In this document: piece by piece, positions 8,857-16,452 of the stretch
Layout: each line of letters starts with the position of its first letter
Position numbering within the stretch: the stretch's first letter is position 1
Virus record (IMG/VR): IMGVR_UViG_3300030419_004974
Span: 1-39,851 of that record
Reading direction: 5' to 3' (one strand)
DNA length: 39,851 nucleotides
Source: a virus
Position numbers and translations under genes: made by a program
The notes under the pieces: model-generated
Databases searched by the model: none
What the model saw: the letters and a program-made list of their open reading frames with translations, nothing else
Told to the model about the DNA's origin: nothing

Positions 8857-9407
8857 GTATACCGTGGGATTCACGGATGGTCGAACAAGCACAATCAAAA
8901 GCAAAAAAATTAGGAAGGATAAATAATTCAATATTGAAAGGCGGCGGCAACGCCGCTGGATACCTCGGAGAGGAAGCAGTAGCTGCTTATATTGGCGCTA
9001 AAATAACCAGTTGCGATAAAGGTGATGATAAATATGACTATGACATCATCGCTAAAGATGGTCGCAGAATAGAAGTAAAAACAAAACGAAGAACAGTTGA
9101 TCCTTTGGATTACTATGACGTTTCAGTTGCAAAAACAAGCGTTCACCAAAGGCCAGACTTGTATATCTTTGTAAGCATTAACTTTGAAGATATGACGATG
9201 GAAAAAGGAAAACGAGTCTATCGTGGTATTAAGAATATTTGGATAGTCGGGCAGGCAGAGCCTGAAGATTACTTTGCAAGAGCAAAGATTTGGAAAGCTG
9301 GAGAAATTGATAATAGAAATGGCTTTAAAACTCATGTAGATATGTATAACCTGCCCATATCAGAAATTGAACCATTAGATGATAGTTTGTTACCACAGAA
9401 GCAGTAG
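8832..9407 (+). CDS. PD-(D/E)XK-type nuclease
   Basis: The ATG at 8832 is preferred because AGGAA ends 6 nt upstream; an ATG at 8826 is too close to it. The core is GYLGEEAVAAYIG followed by YDYDIIAKDGRRIEVKTKRR, giving the D-x(n)-ExK pattern plus an upstream Glu helix. The fold matches restriction-like enzymes of phage origin. Target unknown; recombination, host-DNA degradation or genome processing are possible. Confidence 0.65.
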   Translation: MVKNQKLISIPWDSRMVEQAQSKAKKLGRINNSILKGGGNAAGYLGEEAVAAYIGAKITSCDKGDDKYDYDIIAKDGRRIEVKTKRRTVDPLDYYDVSVAKTSVHQRPDLYIFVSINFEDMTMEKGKRVYRGIKNIWIVGQAEPEDYFARAKIWKAGEIDNRNGFKTHVDMYNLPISEIEPLDDSLLPQKQ

Positions 9408-10392
9408 TCTTGGAACTTTGGAATTTTGTCAGCAAAAATATTTTTTGCAATACAATCTCTCCTTCAAGGACAAGACCAATAAAAAAGCCTTGATGGGTAC
9501 TATTACCCATAAGGTAATGCAGACTCTTGGAGACAAGAAGATTGCAATGAATAAAGGTCTTGATGTCGTAGAGGATGAAGAGACTGGAAAAACACTAACT
9601 CTCGAAGAGTGCGATAATCTGGAATTGTTAAATGACCTAGCCTTTGATTACTACTCATCTAGCTTTCCAGAAGTAAACATAACGCAAGCAGACAAGAGAA
9701 CCTGTTTGAAGTGGGCAGAAAAAGCGGTTGCGTATCAAGGTGGGTCTTTAGATCCCAGAAACCAAGAGGTGTTCGCAACTGAACTATTTTTCGATATTGA
9801 AATAAAAGAACCTTGGGCAAAATACTCTTACAATCTTGGTGGCAAAACAATAGAAGGCTACTTGTCAATCAAGGGAACGGTAGATCTCATACTAAAACAA
9901 TCTGAAGACTACTACGAAATCCTAGATTACAAGACAGGTAAAAGAATAGATTGGGCAACAGGCGAAGAGAAGACGTATGAAAAGCTACAAAAAGATACGC
10001 AGCTTCTCTTGTACTATTACGCCCTTAAAAATATGTATCCAGAACGTGAATTTTCAATCAGTATTTACTATATAAATTCTGGCGGTCTGTTCTCGATGGC
10101 GTTTGACGAAGAAGATTATGCAAAAGCCGAGGATATACTCAGGAAGAAATTTGAGCAGATAAGAAACACACAGCATCCCAGACTTCTTTCTAACGAAAAC
10201 AAGCACTGGAAATGCCAAAAGCTTTGTAAATTTAGCGAACCTTACAAAGATACGGGTAAAAGTTTATGTCAGCATATACGAGATGAAATCGTAAGCAAAG
10301 GCATAAACAAAGTTGTTGAAGAATATGGAAATATTGAAAAGATCACCACCTACGGAGATGGTGGTGGAAGATTAGCGGATAAGAAAAAATGA
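9379..10392 (+). CDS. RecB/Cas4-like exonuclease with probable Fe-S cluster
   Basis: This is a PD-(D/E)XK exonuclease of the PDDEXK_1 group. Motifs: SSSLGTLEFCQQKYFL at the N-terminus, H44 in GTITHKVMQ, D169 in KGTVDL, D183 and K185 in ILDYKTGK, and a Q-x-LLLYYY motif near 208. C17 plus C279, C283 and C297 bracket the nuclease core as in AddB and Cas4, where four cysteines hold a [4Fe-4S] cluster. It probably resects ends for recombination. It lies directly upstream of the polymerase. Confidence 0.8.
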   Translation: MIVCYHRSSSLGTLEFCQQKYFLQYNLSFKDKTNKKALMGTITHKVMQTLGDKKIAMNKGLDVVEDEETGKTLTLEECDNLELLNDLAFDYYSSSFPEVNITQADKRTCLKWAEKAVAYQGGSLDPRNQEVFATELFFDIEIKEPWAKYSYNLGGKTIEGYLSIKGTVDLILKQSEDYYEILDYKTGKRIDWATGEEKTYEKLQKDTQLLLYYYALKNMYPEREFSISIYYINSGGLFSMAFDEEDYAKAEDILRKKFEQIRNTQHPRLLSNENKHWKCQKLCKFSEPYKDTGKSLCQHIRDEIVSKGINKVVEEYGNIEKITTYGDGGGRLADKKK

Positions 10393-12311
10393 ATTGGACA
10401 CCTCTACACTTACACACGCATTACAGCCTTCTAGATGGCCTCTCAAAGCCCTCACAGGTCGCCTCACGATGCGAGAAGCTCGGCTTTGAATCCTGTGCAT
10501 TAACCGACCACGGCACTATATCGGGGGCTGTGGCCTTTACTCAGGCTTGTCGTTCTAAGAATATCAAACCTATTCTTGGCTGTGAGTTCTACCTAAGCTC
10601 TACCGATTGTACAATTAAGTCCGAAGAAAACAGAAGGCTTAGTCATCTTTGTGTATTAGCTAAAAACAAAAGCGGTTGGAACAAGCTGATACAAGCTACA
10701 TCAAAAAGCAATGATGAAGAAAATTTTTACTACAAACCTAGACTGGATTTAGATACCCTTGGTCAGTTTGCAGGTAATGACCTAATTGCTTTTAGCGGCC
10801 ACTTAGGAAGCGACTTAGCTAATTGTATATTTTCCGATGCCAAATTAGCTTACAGCGCTTCAACAGAAGAAGAAGCTAAAAGATATATCCATCCTGAATG
10901 GGTTGAGCAAACAGTAATTTTGGCAAATCATTATAGGGATATTTTTGGCAAAGAAAACTTTTTCATTGAAATACAAGCCATAGACCAAGAGAACTCGCCC
11001 GCAGCAAACTTGGTGGTTCAAGGTTTACGTTACGTGGCAAAGAAATATGGGTTTCAAAGCGTAGCTACAGCAGATTCTCATTATCCAGAAAAACAAGATG
11101 CTGGAGATCAGCTACTGCTTCTTTGTTCGGCCATGAAAACCACATTAAGGGGCATCAAAAAGAAAATACAAGAAAATGGTGATGTAGCCTTTAGCGGCTT
11201 TATGAAATCAAATAATTTTCATATACCATCTCTGGAAGAAATACAAGCGGTCAATCAACCTCATGAAATAGCCACAACTATGCAAATTGCAGACATGTGT
11301 GAAGACTATAACATTCTTGGACAACCCATGCTTCCAGAATTTGATTGTCCCTCCAGTCAATCTGAAGAAGAATATCTTAGGTACTTATGTAGAGAGGGGT
11401 GGAAAAACACACTAGTACCAACCGGAAAAATAAGCAGTATAGAATCAAAGAATTTGTATACCGACAGGGTAAAGAAAGAACTTGATGTTATTAGCAGGGC
11501 AAACTTGTCAGGATATTTTCTTATTGTAAGGGATATAGTTAACAGCGTTAAAAACAAAGGTTATATTCCGGGGCCGGGAAGAGGCTCTGCTGCCGGATGT
11601 TTAGTATCATACTTAGTGGGAATAACACAAGTAGATCCAATAGAATACGGCTTGATCTTTGAAAGGTTTTACAACGCTGGTCGAAATACTGATGATCATG
11701 TATCTCTGCCAGATATTGATATAGATGTTCCCGCATCCAAGCGCGATGAAACAATTGATTACATCCGAAATAAATACGGTCAACAAAGAGTTGGACAAAT
11801 GGTTACATTTGGAAGACTTCAAGGTAGAAGCGCACTCAAAGAAGTCCTGAGAATGAATGAAGCTTGTGGGTTTGATGAAATGAACTCAATAACCAAAAGT
11901 CTACCACATGAACATGAAATATCTGACCAATTAGCAGAGATGGACGACCCATCGGTTATCAAGTGGACATTAATGAATCAACCAGAAACCCTCAGAGATT
12001 ATTGCAGACTAAACGACGACGGAAAACTAGAAGGTGATTATTCAAAACTTTTCTCACAAGCGATGAGAATAGAAGGAACATTTAAATCTCAAGGAAAACA
12101 CGCAGCAGGTGTTGTTATATCGTCGCATAGCTTAAACAAAGTTTGCCCTATGGTTAGAGACAAAAAGGGCAGCGAAAAAATTGCAGGAATGGAAATGAAC
12201 GACCTTGAGGCAATGGGTCACGTTAAATTCGATATATTGGGAATTTCTTTATTAGACAAAATCATGGGGGTTAGAAACCAATTAGAAAGTAAAAATGAAC
12301 AAGAGCAATAA
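10389..12311 (+). CDS. dnaE: DNA polymerase III alpha, N-terminal half (split DnaE)
   Basis: It carries the PHP domain (HLHTHYS at residues 7-13, then LTDHGTISG) and the beta-nucleotidyltransferase palm. Catalytic Asp residues are D442 and D444 in LPDIDID, and D615 in VKFDILG. They correspond to E. coli D401, D403 and D555. The protein ends about 25 residues after the third Asp, in the region that links palm to fingers. All metal-binding residues are in this half, but the fingers, HhH and OB parts are encoded separately at 13942. Confidence 0.93.
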   Translation: MNWTPLHLHTHYSLLDGLSKPSQVASRCEKLGFESCALTDHGTISGAVAFTQACRSKNIKPILGCEFYLSSTDCTIKSEENRRLSHLCVLAKNKSGWNKLIQATSKSNDEENFYYKPRLDLDTLGQFAGNDLIAFSGHLGSDLANCIFSDAKLAYSASTEEEAKRYIHPEWVEQTVILANHYRDIFGKENFFIEIQAIDQENSPAANLVVQGLRYVAKKYGFQSVATADSHYPEKQDAGDQLLLLCSAMKTTLRGIKKKIQENGDVAFSGFMKSNNFHIPSLEEIQAVNQPHEIATTMQIADMCEDYNILGQPMLPEFDCPSSQSEEEYLRYLCREGWKNTLVPTGKISSIESKNLYTDRVKKELDVISRANLSGYFLIVRDIVNSVKNKGYIPGPGRGSAAGCLVSYLVGITQVDPIEYGLIFERFYNAGRNTDDHVSLPDIDIDVPASKRDETIDYIRNKYGQQRVGQMVTFGRLQGRSALKEVLRMNEACGFDEMNSITKSLPHEHEISDQLAEMDDPSVIKWTLMNQPETLRDYCRLNDDGKLEGDYSKLFSQAMRIEGTFKSQGKHAAGVVISSHSLNKVCPMVRDKKGSEKIAGMEMNDLEAMGHVKFDILGISLLDKIMGVRNQLESKNEQEQ

Positions 12312-12525
12312 AAACAGAAGTTACCGACAAAGAGTGAGAGAACGAATTGAAAGCGGCAGATATGAAGAGCATAAGGGTCTTTCTATTTGCAAAATAAATG
12401 ACTTCTATCGCCTACCAAATGGAAAGATTAAATATCAAGTACATTCTTATTACTTTAGTCAACTTTATGAAGATATTGACGAAGCACTAGACAAATTTTT
12501 TGAAATAAGAAGGAAAATTAGATGA
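12295..12525 (+). CDS. Small basic protein between polymerase halves
   Basis: A 76-residue, Arg/Lys-rich protein overlapping the end of the polymerase N-half by 17 nt and the exonuclease start by 4 nt. The N-terminus is strongly basic, and the rest has a likely beta-rich core (YRLPNGKIKYQVHSYYF) and a terminal helix. No family recognised. Its place suggests a link to the polymerase, but this is only context. Confidence 0.5.
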   Translation: MNKSNKNRSYRQRVRERIESGRYEEHKGLSICKINDFYRLPNGKIKYQVHSYYFSQLYEDIDEALDKFFEIRRKIR

Positions 12526-13205
12526 ATTATAGAGACATAATAGTCTTTGATTTTGAAACCGGATCTAGAAATCCAGATAAAACACAGCCCATACAAATAG
12601 CTGCTGTGGCTATACACGGAAGAAGACTAACCGTGCAGCCAGAAGGATATTTTGAAAGCCTAATAAAACCAGTGTTTGACGACGAGGAAGCTATAGAAAA
12701 AGGCTTAGATCCCATTGAAGATGAAGCCTTAGCTGTAAATGGAAAAACAAGGAAGGAACTAGCAAAAGCACCTGCCGCCAGAACGGTTTGGAAAAAATTC
12801 ACTAACTTTGTAAATAGGTACAATTTTAAGGGGACTCCTTACTATGCTCCAATCGCTGCTGGATACAACATAGTTGGTTTTGATTTACCAATCGTTCAAA
12901 GAATGTGTGAACAATACGGCCCTATAGACAAAAAAACAGGCAAGCAATGTCTCTTTAACAAAATACACAGAATTGACGTTATGGATAATGTCTGGATGTG
13001 GATGGAAAATAACGCTGATGTAAAATCCCTTAGCATGGATTCGATGCGTGATCTTTTTGGCATAAGTAAAGAAAACGCTCACGATGCTTTGCAAGACGTA
13101 AAAGATACAGCGAATCTAATGATAGGCTTCATGAAGCTTCATAGACGGATAGCACCAAAAATTAAATTTGAAAAGGCGTTTGCTGATGGAAACCTCCACA
13201 TATAA
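12522..13205 (+). CDS. DnaQ-like 3'-5' exonuclease (DEDDh)
   Basis: A proofreading-type exonuclease. Exo I has D10 and E12 (DFETG), Exo II is the AAGYNIVGFDLPIV block, and Exo III has H187 and D192 in NAHDALQDVKD, giving the DEDDh type as in polymerase III epsilon. It is encoded between the two halves of the alpha subunit, so it is likely this polymerase's proofreader. The 227-residue length fits a catalytic domain without a long extension. Confidence 0.82.
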   Translation: MNYRDIIVFDFETGSRNPDKTQPIQIAAVAIHGRRLTVQPEGYFESLIKPVFDDEEAIEKGLDPIEDEALAVNGKTRKELAKAPAARTVWKKFTNFVNRYNFKGTPYYAPIAAGYNIVGFDLPIVQRMCEQYGPIDKKTGKQCLFNKIHRIDVMDNVWMWMENNADVKSLSMDSMRDLFGISKENAHDALQDVKDTANLMIGFMKLHRRIAPKIKFEKAFADGNLHI

Positions 13206-13941
13206 AAAAGTATGGAAAGAGTTATCAACTTATGACAAGGGTGGATGGAGGCAAACGCTTGGACATCTTCCTTGGACTGAGGACTCCGTTACAAGTCTGA
13301 TAGATGGGGTTCTACCAAAACAACTAAAGGCTTTTTACCAATTTGGTGTTTTTACTGGAAAGAGTATAGTTGTCGCTCTGGACGCTCTTCAAAGATCAGG
13401 AAAAGAAATTGATTTTGTATATGGCTTTGATTCTTTTCAGGGATTGCCAGAGAGAACAAACGACGAAAGAGATCGTGTCGTTGCAGAGTACGGAGAGTAT
13501 TTGTGGAGCGCTGGAGACTATAGTTCTGATGAACTTTATGGCGTTGAAGACTCAAAAGAGTTCTTGCAAAAAATTTATGATGATAATTTAAATACAACCG
13601 TTAAGCTTATAAGAGGTTTTTACGAAGACACTTTAAATAATGAAACGGTTAAAAAATACGATCTTCAGCCAGCAGCCTATATTGATATAGATGTTGATAC
13701 TTATGATTCTTGCGTAGAAGTTTTAGACTTTATATTTGAAGAAGGTATAGCCTCTCATGGAACAGTAATTGGTTTTGATGACTGGGGTGGAACTCCGGGC
13801 TGGGAAGATATGAAAAACGGAGTATCGCAAGCATTTAAAGAGTGTCATGATAAATTTAATTTTAATGCTCAATTAATTTGCCAAGTTGGAAATAAGTATC
13901 CACAGGTGCAAGCCCTGTATTTGATAATGGAAAATGTGTAA
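13186..13941 (+). CDS. TylF/macrocin O-methyltransferase-like protein
   Basis: An SAM-dependent methyltransferase. FGVFTGKSIVVALDAL is the SAM-binding glycine motif, YGFDSFQGLPE is typical of TylF-like enzymes, and IDIDVDTYDS plus IGFDDWGGTPGW supply the acidic metal-binding residues. The ATG at 13186 is chosen; an upstream TTG (13168) would overlap the exonuclease further. TylF relatives methylate sugars, so its job fits the glycan locus more than the polymerase genes around it. Confidence 0.75.
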   Translation: METSTYKKVWKELSTYDKGGWRQTLGHLPWTEDSVTSLIDGVLPKQLKAFYQFGVFTGKSIVVALDALQRSGKEIDFVYGFDSFQGLPERTNDERDRVVAEYGEYLWSAGDYSSDELYGVEDSKEFLQKIYDDNLNTTVKLIRGFYEDTLNNETVKKYDLQPAAYIDIDVDTYDSCVEVLDFIFEEGIASHGTVIGFDDWGGTPGWEDMKNGVSQAFKECHDKFNFNAQLICQVGNKYPQVQALYLIMENV

Positions 13942-15546
13942 ATGGACACAAAAAACTTTGAACCCATGTCTTTAGGTTTTGATGACGAAAAATCTTGGGA
14001 TTTGATATGCTCAGGAAAAACAAAAGGTGTTTTTCAATTAGAGAGCAACCTTGGTAAATCTTGGGCTAAAAGGGTTAAACCAAGAAGTATTGAAGATCTT
14101 TCGGCTTTGATTTCAATCATTAGACCGGGAACTCTAAAAGCCATCGTAGATGGCAAAACAATGACTCAACACTTTGTTGACAGAAAGAATGGAGCCGAAG
14201 AGATAACTTACCTTCATTCATCTCTTGAGCCAATCCTTAGAGGCACTCAAGGAGTTCTTGTGTATCAAGAACAATCTATGCAGATAGCCCAACAGTTGGC
14301 TGGTTTCGATCTCCAAGAAGCCGATAACCTGCGTAAAGCTATTGGGAAGAAAAAAGCAGACCTTATGGCTAAAGTGAAAGAGTCGTTTTTAAAAGGTGCA
14401 TCTGAAAAGGGGATTGTAAGTAATGAAGTTGCTGAAGAGATATTTAGTTGGATTGAGAAGTCTAGTAGATACGCCTTCAATAAATCCCATGCTGTTTCTT
14501 ATGCTATCTGCGCTTATTGGAGTGCATACGCTAAAGCTCATCACCCTATAGAGTTTTATTGCAACTATCTACTTCATTCATCCGGTAAGCCAGATCCGCA
14601 ACAAGAAGTAAAAGAATTAGTAAACGATGCTAAGAATAACGAAATATATGTCAACCCTCCATCCATAAAAGCCATAAACACTTCAACAAGTATTATTGAT
14701 GGAAAGATACACTTCGGCCTTCTCGATATTAAATCGGTTGGATTAAAGCAGATAGAAAAATTTAAATCTGTTGTTTCTGAAATTCAGGAAAAAGTAGACA
14801 ATAAGCTTCTACACGATTGGTCTTGGTACGAATTTCTTATACTAGCTTCTCCAAAAGTTAATTCAAGAATGCTTATAGCATTAATATCAACAGGATTCTT
14901 TGCTCACCTTCCAGAATCTCGCCAGCAAATGTTGGATGAATTTGATACTTGGGGCAATCTAACAAAGAAAGAGCAAGAATGGGGCGCGTTAAATTATAAT
15001 AAACATGAAAACCTTGTTAGCTTACTAAAGGTTATGGTTCCTACCAAAAAAAATGGAGGAGCTGCGTTTAACACAAGAAGATCAGAAATTATATCCGACC
15101 TTCTAATACACTGTCAAAACCCATCGTATTCAATGAAAGATGATCCAGAGTGGGTTATAAGAACCGAAGAAAATTACTTAGGCGTGGCGCTAACCTATTC
15201 TAGAATAGAGGCTTACAATACAAAATTAGCCAACACTACAATTAAAGAGTTTTCAAACGGGAAAAGAGAAAACGTAAAAATAGCAGTTACTATTTCTGAG
15301 GTCAAAAAATATGTGACTAAAAAAGGAAGGATGGCTGGTGTTGAAATGGCTTTTATGTGTGTAGAAGACCACACGGGAACCTTAGACACTGTAACTGTTT
15401 TTGCAGAAAAATGGAAAGAACATAAGAACATCCTATACGAAGGAAACAATGTAATATTGTCAGGACAGCCATCAAAGGGAAGAAGAAGACAAATAGACGA
15501 TGGGTTAATCGTAGAAGATGTAGCGATCATACCACTAAAGGATTAA
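13942..15546 (+). CDS. dnaE: DNA polymerase III alpha, C-terminal half (split DnaE)
   Basis: It continues the alpha subunit from the fingers: GVFQLES, LYQEQSMQIAQQLAGF, AIGKKK and YAFNKSHAVSYA all match bacterial DnaE. A helix-hairpin-helix region follows (IKSVGLKQIEKF) and then an OB-fold near the end (VKIAVTISEVKKYVTKKGRM and on). It begins with its own ATG immediately after the methyltransferase stop. With the N-half it totals 1174 residues, close to E. coli DnaE. I see no clear beta-clamp-binding peptide at the C-terminus. Confidence 0.92.
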   Translation: MDTKNFEPMSLGFDDEKSWDLICSGKTKGVFQLESNLGKSWAKRVKPRSIEDLSALISIIRPGTLKAIVDGKTMTQHFVDRKNGAEEITYLHSSLEPILRGTQGVLVYQEQSMQIAQQLAGFDLQEADNLRKAIGKKKADLMAKVKESFLKGASEKGIVSNEVAEEIFSWIEKSSRYAFNKSHAVSYAICAYWSAYAKAHHPIEFYCNYLLHSSGKPDPQQEVKELVNDAKNNEIYVNPPSIKAINTSTSIIDGKIHFGLLDIKSVGLKQIEKFKSVVSEIQEKVDNKLLHDWSWYEFLILASPKVNSRMLIALISTGFFAHLPESRQQMLDEFDTWGNLTKKEQEWGALNYNKHENLVSLLKVMVPTKKNGGAAFNTRRSEIISDLLIHCQNPSYSMKDDPEWVIRTEENYLGVALTYSRIEAYNTKLANTTIKEFSNGKRENVKIAVTISEVKKYVTKKGRMAGVEMAFMCVEDHTGTLDTVTVFAEKWKEHKNILYEGNNVILSGQPSKGRRRQIDDGLIVEDVAIIPLKD

Positions 15547-15555
15547 TTAGTCCGG

Positions 15556-15584
15556 TTGACTTCTTTCAGCTTTACAAATATGAT
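15556..15584 (+). promoter_or_regulatory. Sigma70-type promoter for ssb-sigma-glycan operon
   Basis: A -35 box TTGACT (15556-15561) and a -10 box TATGAT (15579-15584) are separated by exactly 17 nt, close to the host housekeeping consensus. It lies in the only substantial gap (74 nt) between 312 and 26856, upstream of SSB, whose AAGGA ribosome-binding site is near 15610. Read from sequence only. Confidence 0.7.
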
Positions 15585-15620
15585 TAATGAGTTGTAGTCT
15601 TTTGCTAACAAGGAAAACAC

Positions 15621-15977
15621 ATGAACACTATTTCAAACTATTGTCGTTTTATCGGTAGGCTAACCGCCGACCCCAAAGTTATAGATTTTGAAAACACAAC
15701 CCTATGCACTTTTACTCTAGCGATTAGCGAGTATAGAAAAGAAAAGAATGGGGAAAAGAAAAAAAGTATCAACTTCTTTGACTTTGAAGCTTGGGACTCA
15801 GGTGGAGCTACAATAGAAAAATACTGCGAAAAGGGCGATATAATTGACTTGGTTGCCTCCGCAAGAAATAACTCTTGGATTGACAAAAATGGCAACAAAA
15901 GATTCTCAACAAAATTTAGAGTCAAAGAGTTCAAACTCTTTAACTCAACAAGAGAAAAACAAGAACAGCATAGCTGA
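15621..15977 (+). CDS. ssb: Single-stranded DNA-binding protein (OB-fold)
   Basis: A 118-residue bacterial-type SSB: CRFIGRLTADPKV opening strand, FTLAISEY, FFDFEAWDSGGATIEKYCEKGD and LVASARNNSW blocks. It covers and protects single-stranded DNA at the fork. The protein stops soon after the OB core with REKQEQHS, so it lacks the acidic Phe-ending tip that bacterial SSB uses to recruit partners. Its last 89 nt overlap the sigma gene in another frame. Confidence 0.87.
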   Translation: MNTISNYCRFIGRLTADPKVIDFENTTLCTFTLAISEYRKEKNGEKKKSINFFDFEAWDSGGATIEKYCEKGDIIDLVASARNNSWIDKNGNKRFSTKFRVKEFKLFNSTREKQEQHS

Positions 15978-16452
15978 AAATAAAAACCTTACCAATAAAG
16001 AGCTTGAAGAAAAGCTAATCCGTGAAAACTACGGTTTAGTTGTTTCTCAGGCTCTTTATTTTTTAGGCGATCCAAATTTTGAAGATTACATTCAGGCTGG
16101 GTTGATCGGTCTGCTTAAAGCTGTTAGAAATCACAATGAAGACAAAGCAAAGTTTAGCACCTTTGCAGCCGTATGTGTCAGGAATGAAATAAAGAACCTC
16201 AGCACAAAATCAAGAAAGCATAGGGCAAAGAATTACAGAAGTGTAAAAGAAAAGGATAAGCAGTATGATAAGAAGGAAGCGTTGTCTGAATGTTTGCCAG
16301 AATTTCTATCAGAAGAGTACAAGTTTATAATATCGTTGAAAATACAAAATTATACCAACAAAGAAATATCTGAGTTTATTTCTTGTAGTAAAGCAGAAGT
16401 AAAAGAAAAGATAGAGCTGATAATTAAACTTCTAAAAGAGTATAACGTATGA
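15889..16452 (+). CDS. Sigma70-family RNA polymerase sigma factor
   Basis: Residues about 40-105 match sigma region 2: YIQAGLIGLLKAVRNHNEDKAKFSTFAAVCVRNEI, including the -10-reading and melting segment. The C-terminus (YTNKEISEFISCSKAEVKEKI) is a region-4-type HTH. The 187-residue length and absence of regions 1 and 3 are typical of small alternative sigmas. The start is at ATG 15889; a TTG at 15844 is possible. It would redirect host RNA polymerase to phage promoters. Confidence 0.8.
   Translation: MATKDSQQNLESKSSNSLTQQEKNKNSIAENKNLTNKELEEKLIRENYGLVVSQALYFLGDPNFEDYIQAGLIGLLKAVRNHNEDKAKFSTFAAVCVRNEIKNLSTKSRKHRAKNYRSVKEKDKQYDKKEALSECLPEFLSEEYKFIISLKIQNYTNKEISEFISCSKAEVKEKIELIIKLLKEYNV

Noticed and set aside
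12311-13942. Group I or II intron inside dnaE
   Set aside because: The intervening sequence is fully occupied by three overlapping ORFs with their own starts, leaving no room for an intron core.
12240-13950. Split intein joining the two polymerase halves
   Set aside because: Neither end has intein blocks or the Cys/Ser/Asn junction residues; the break is not at the cyanobacterial DnaE intein site, and the space is filled with complete genes.
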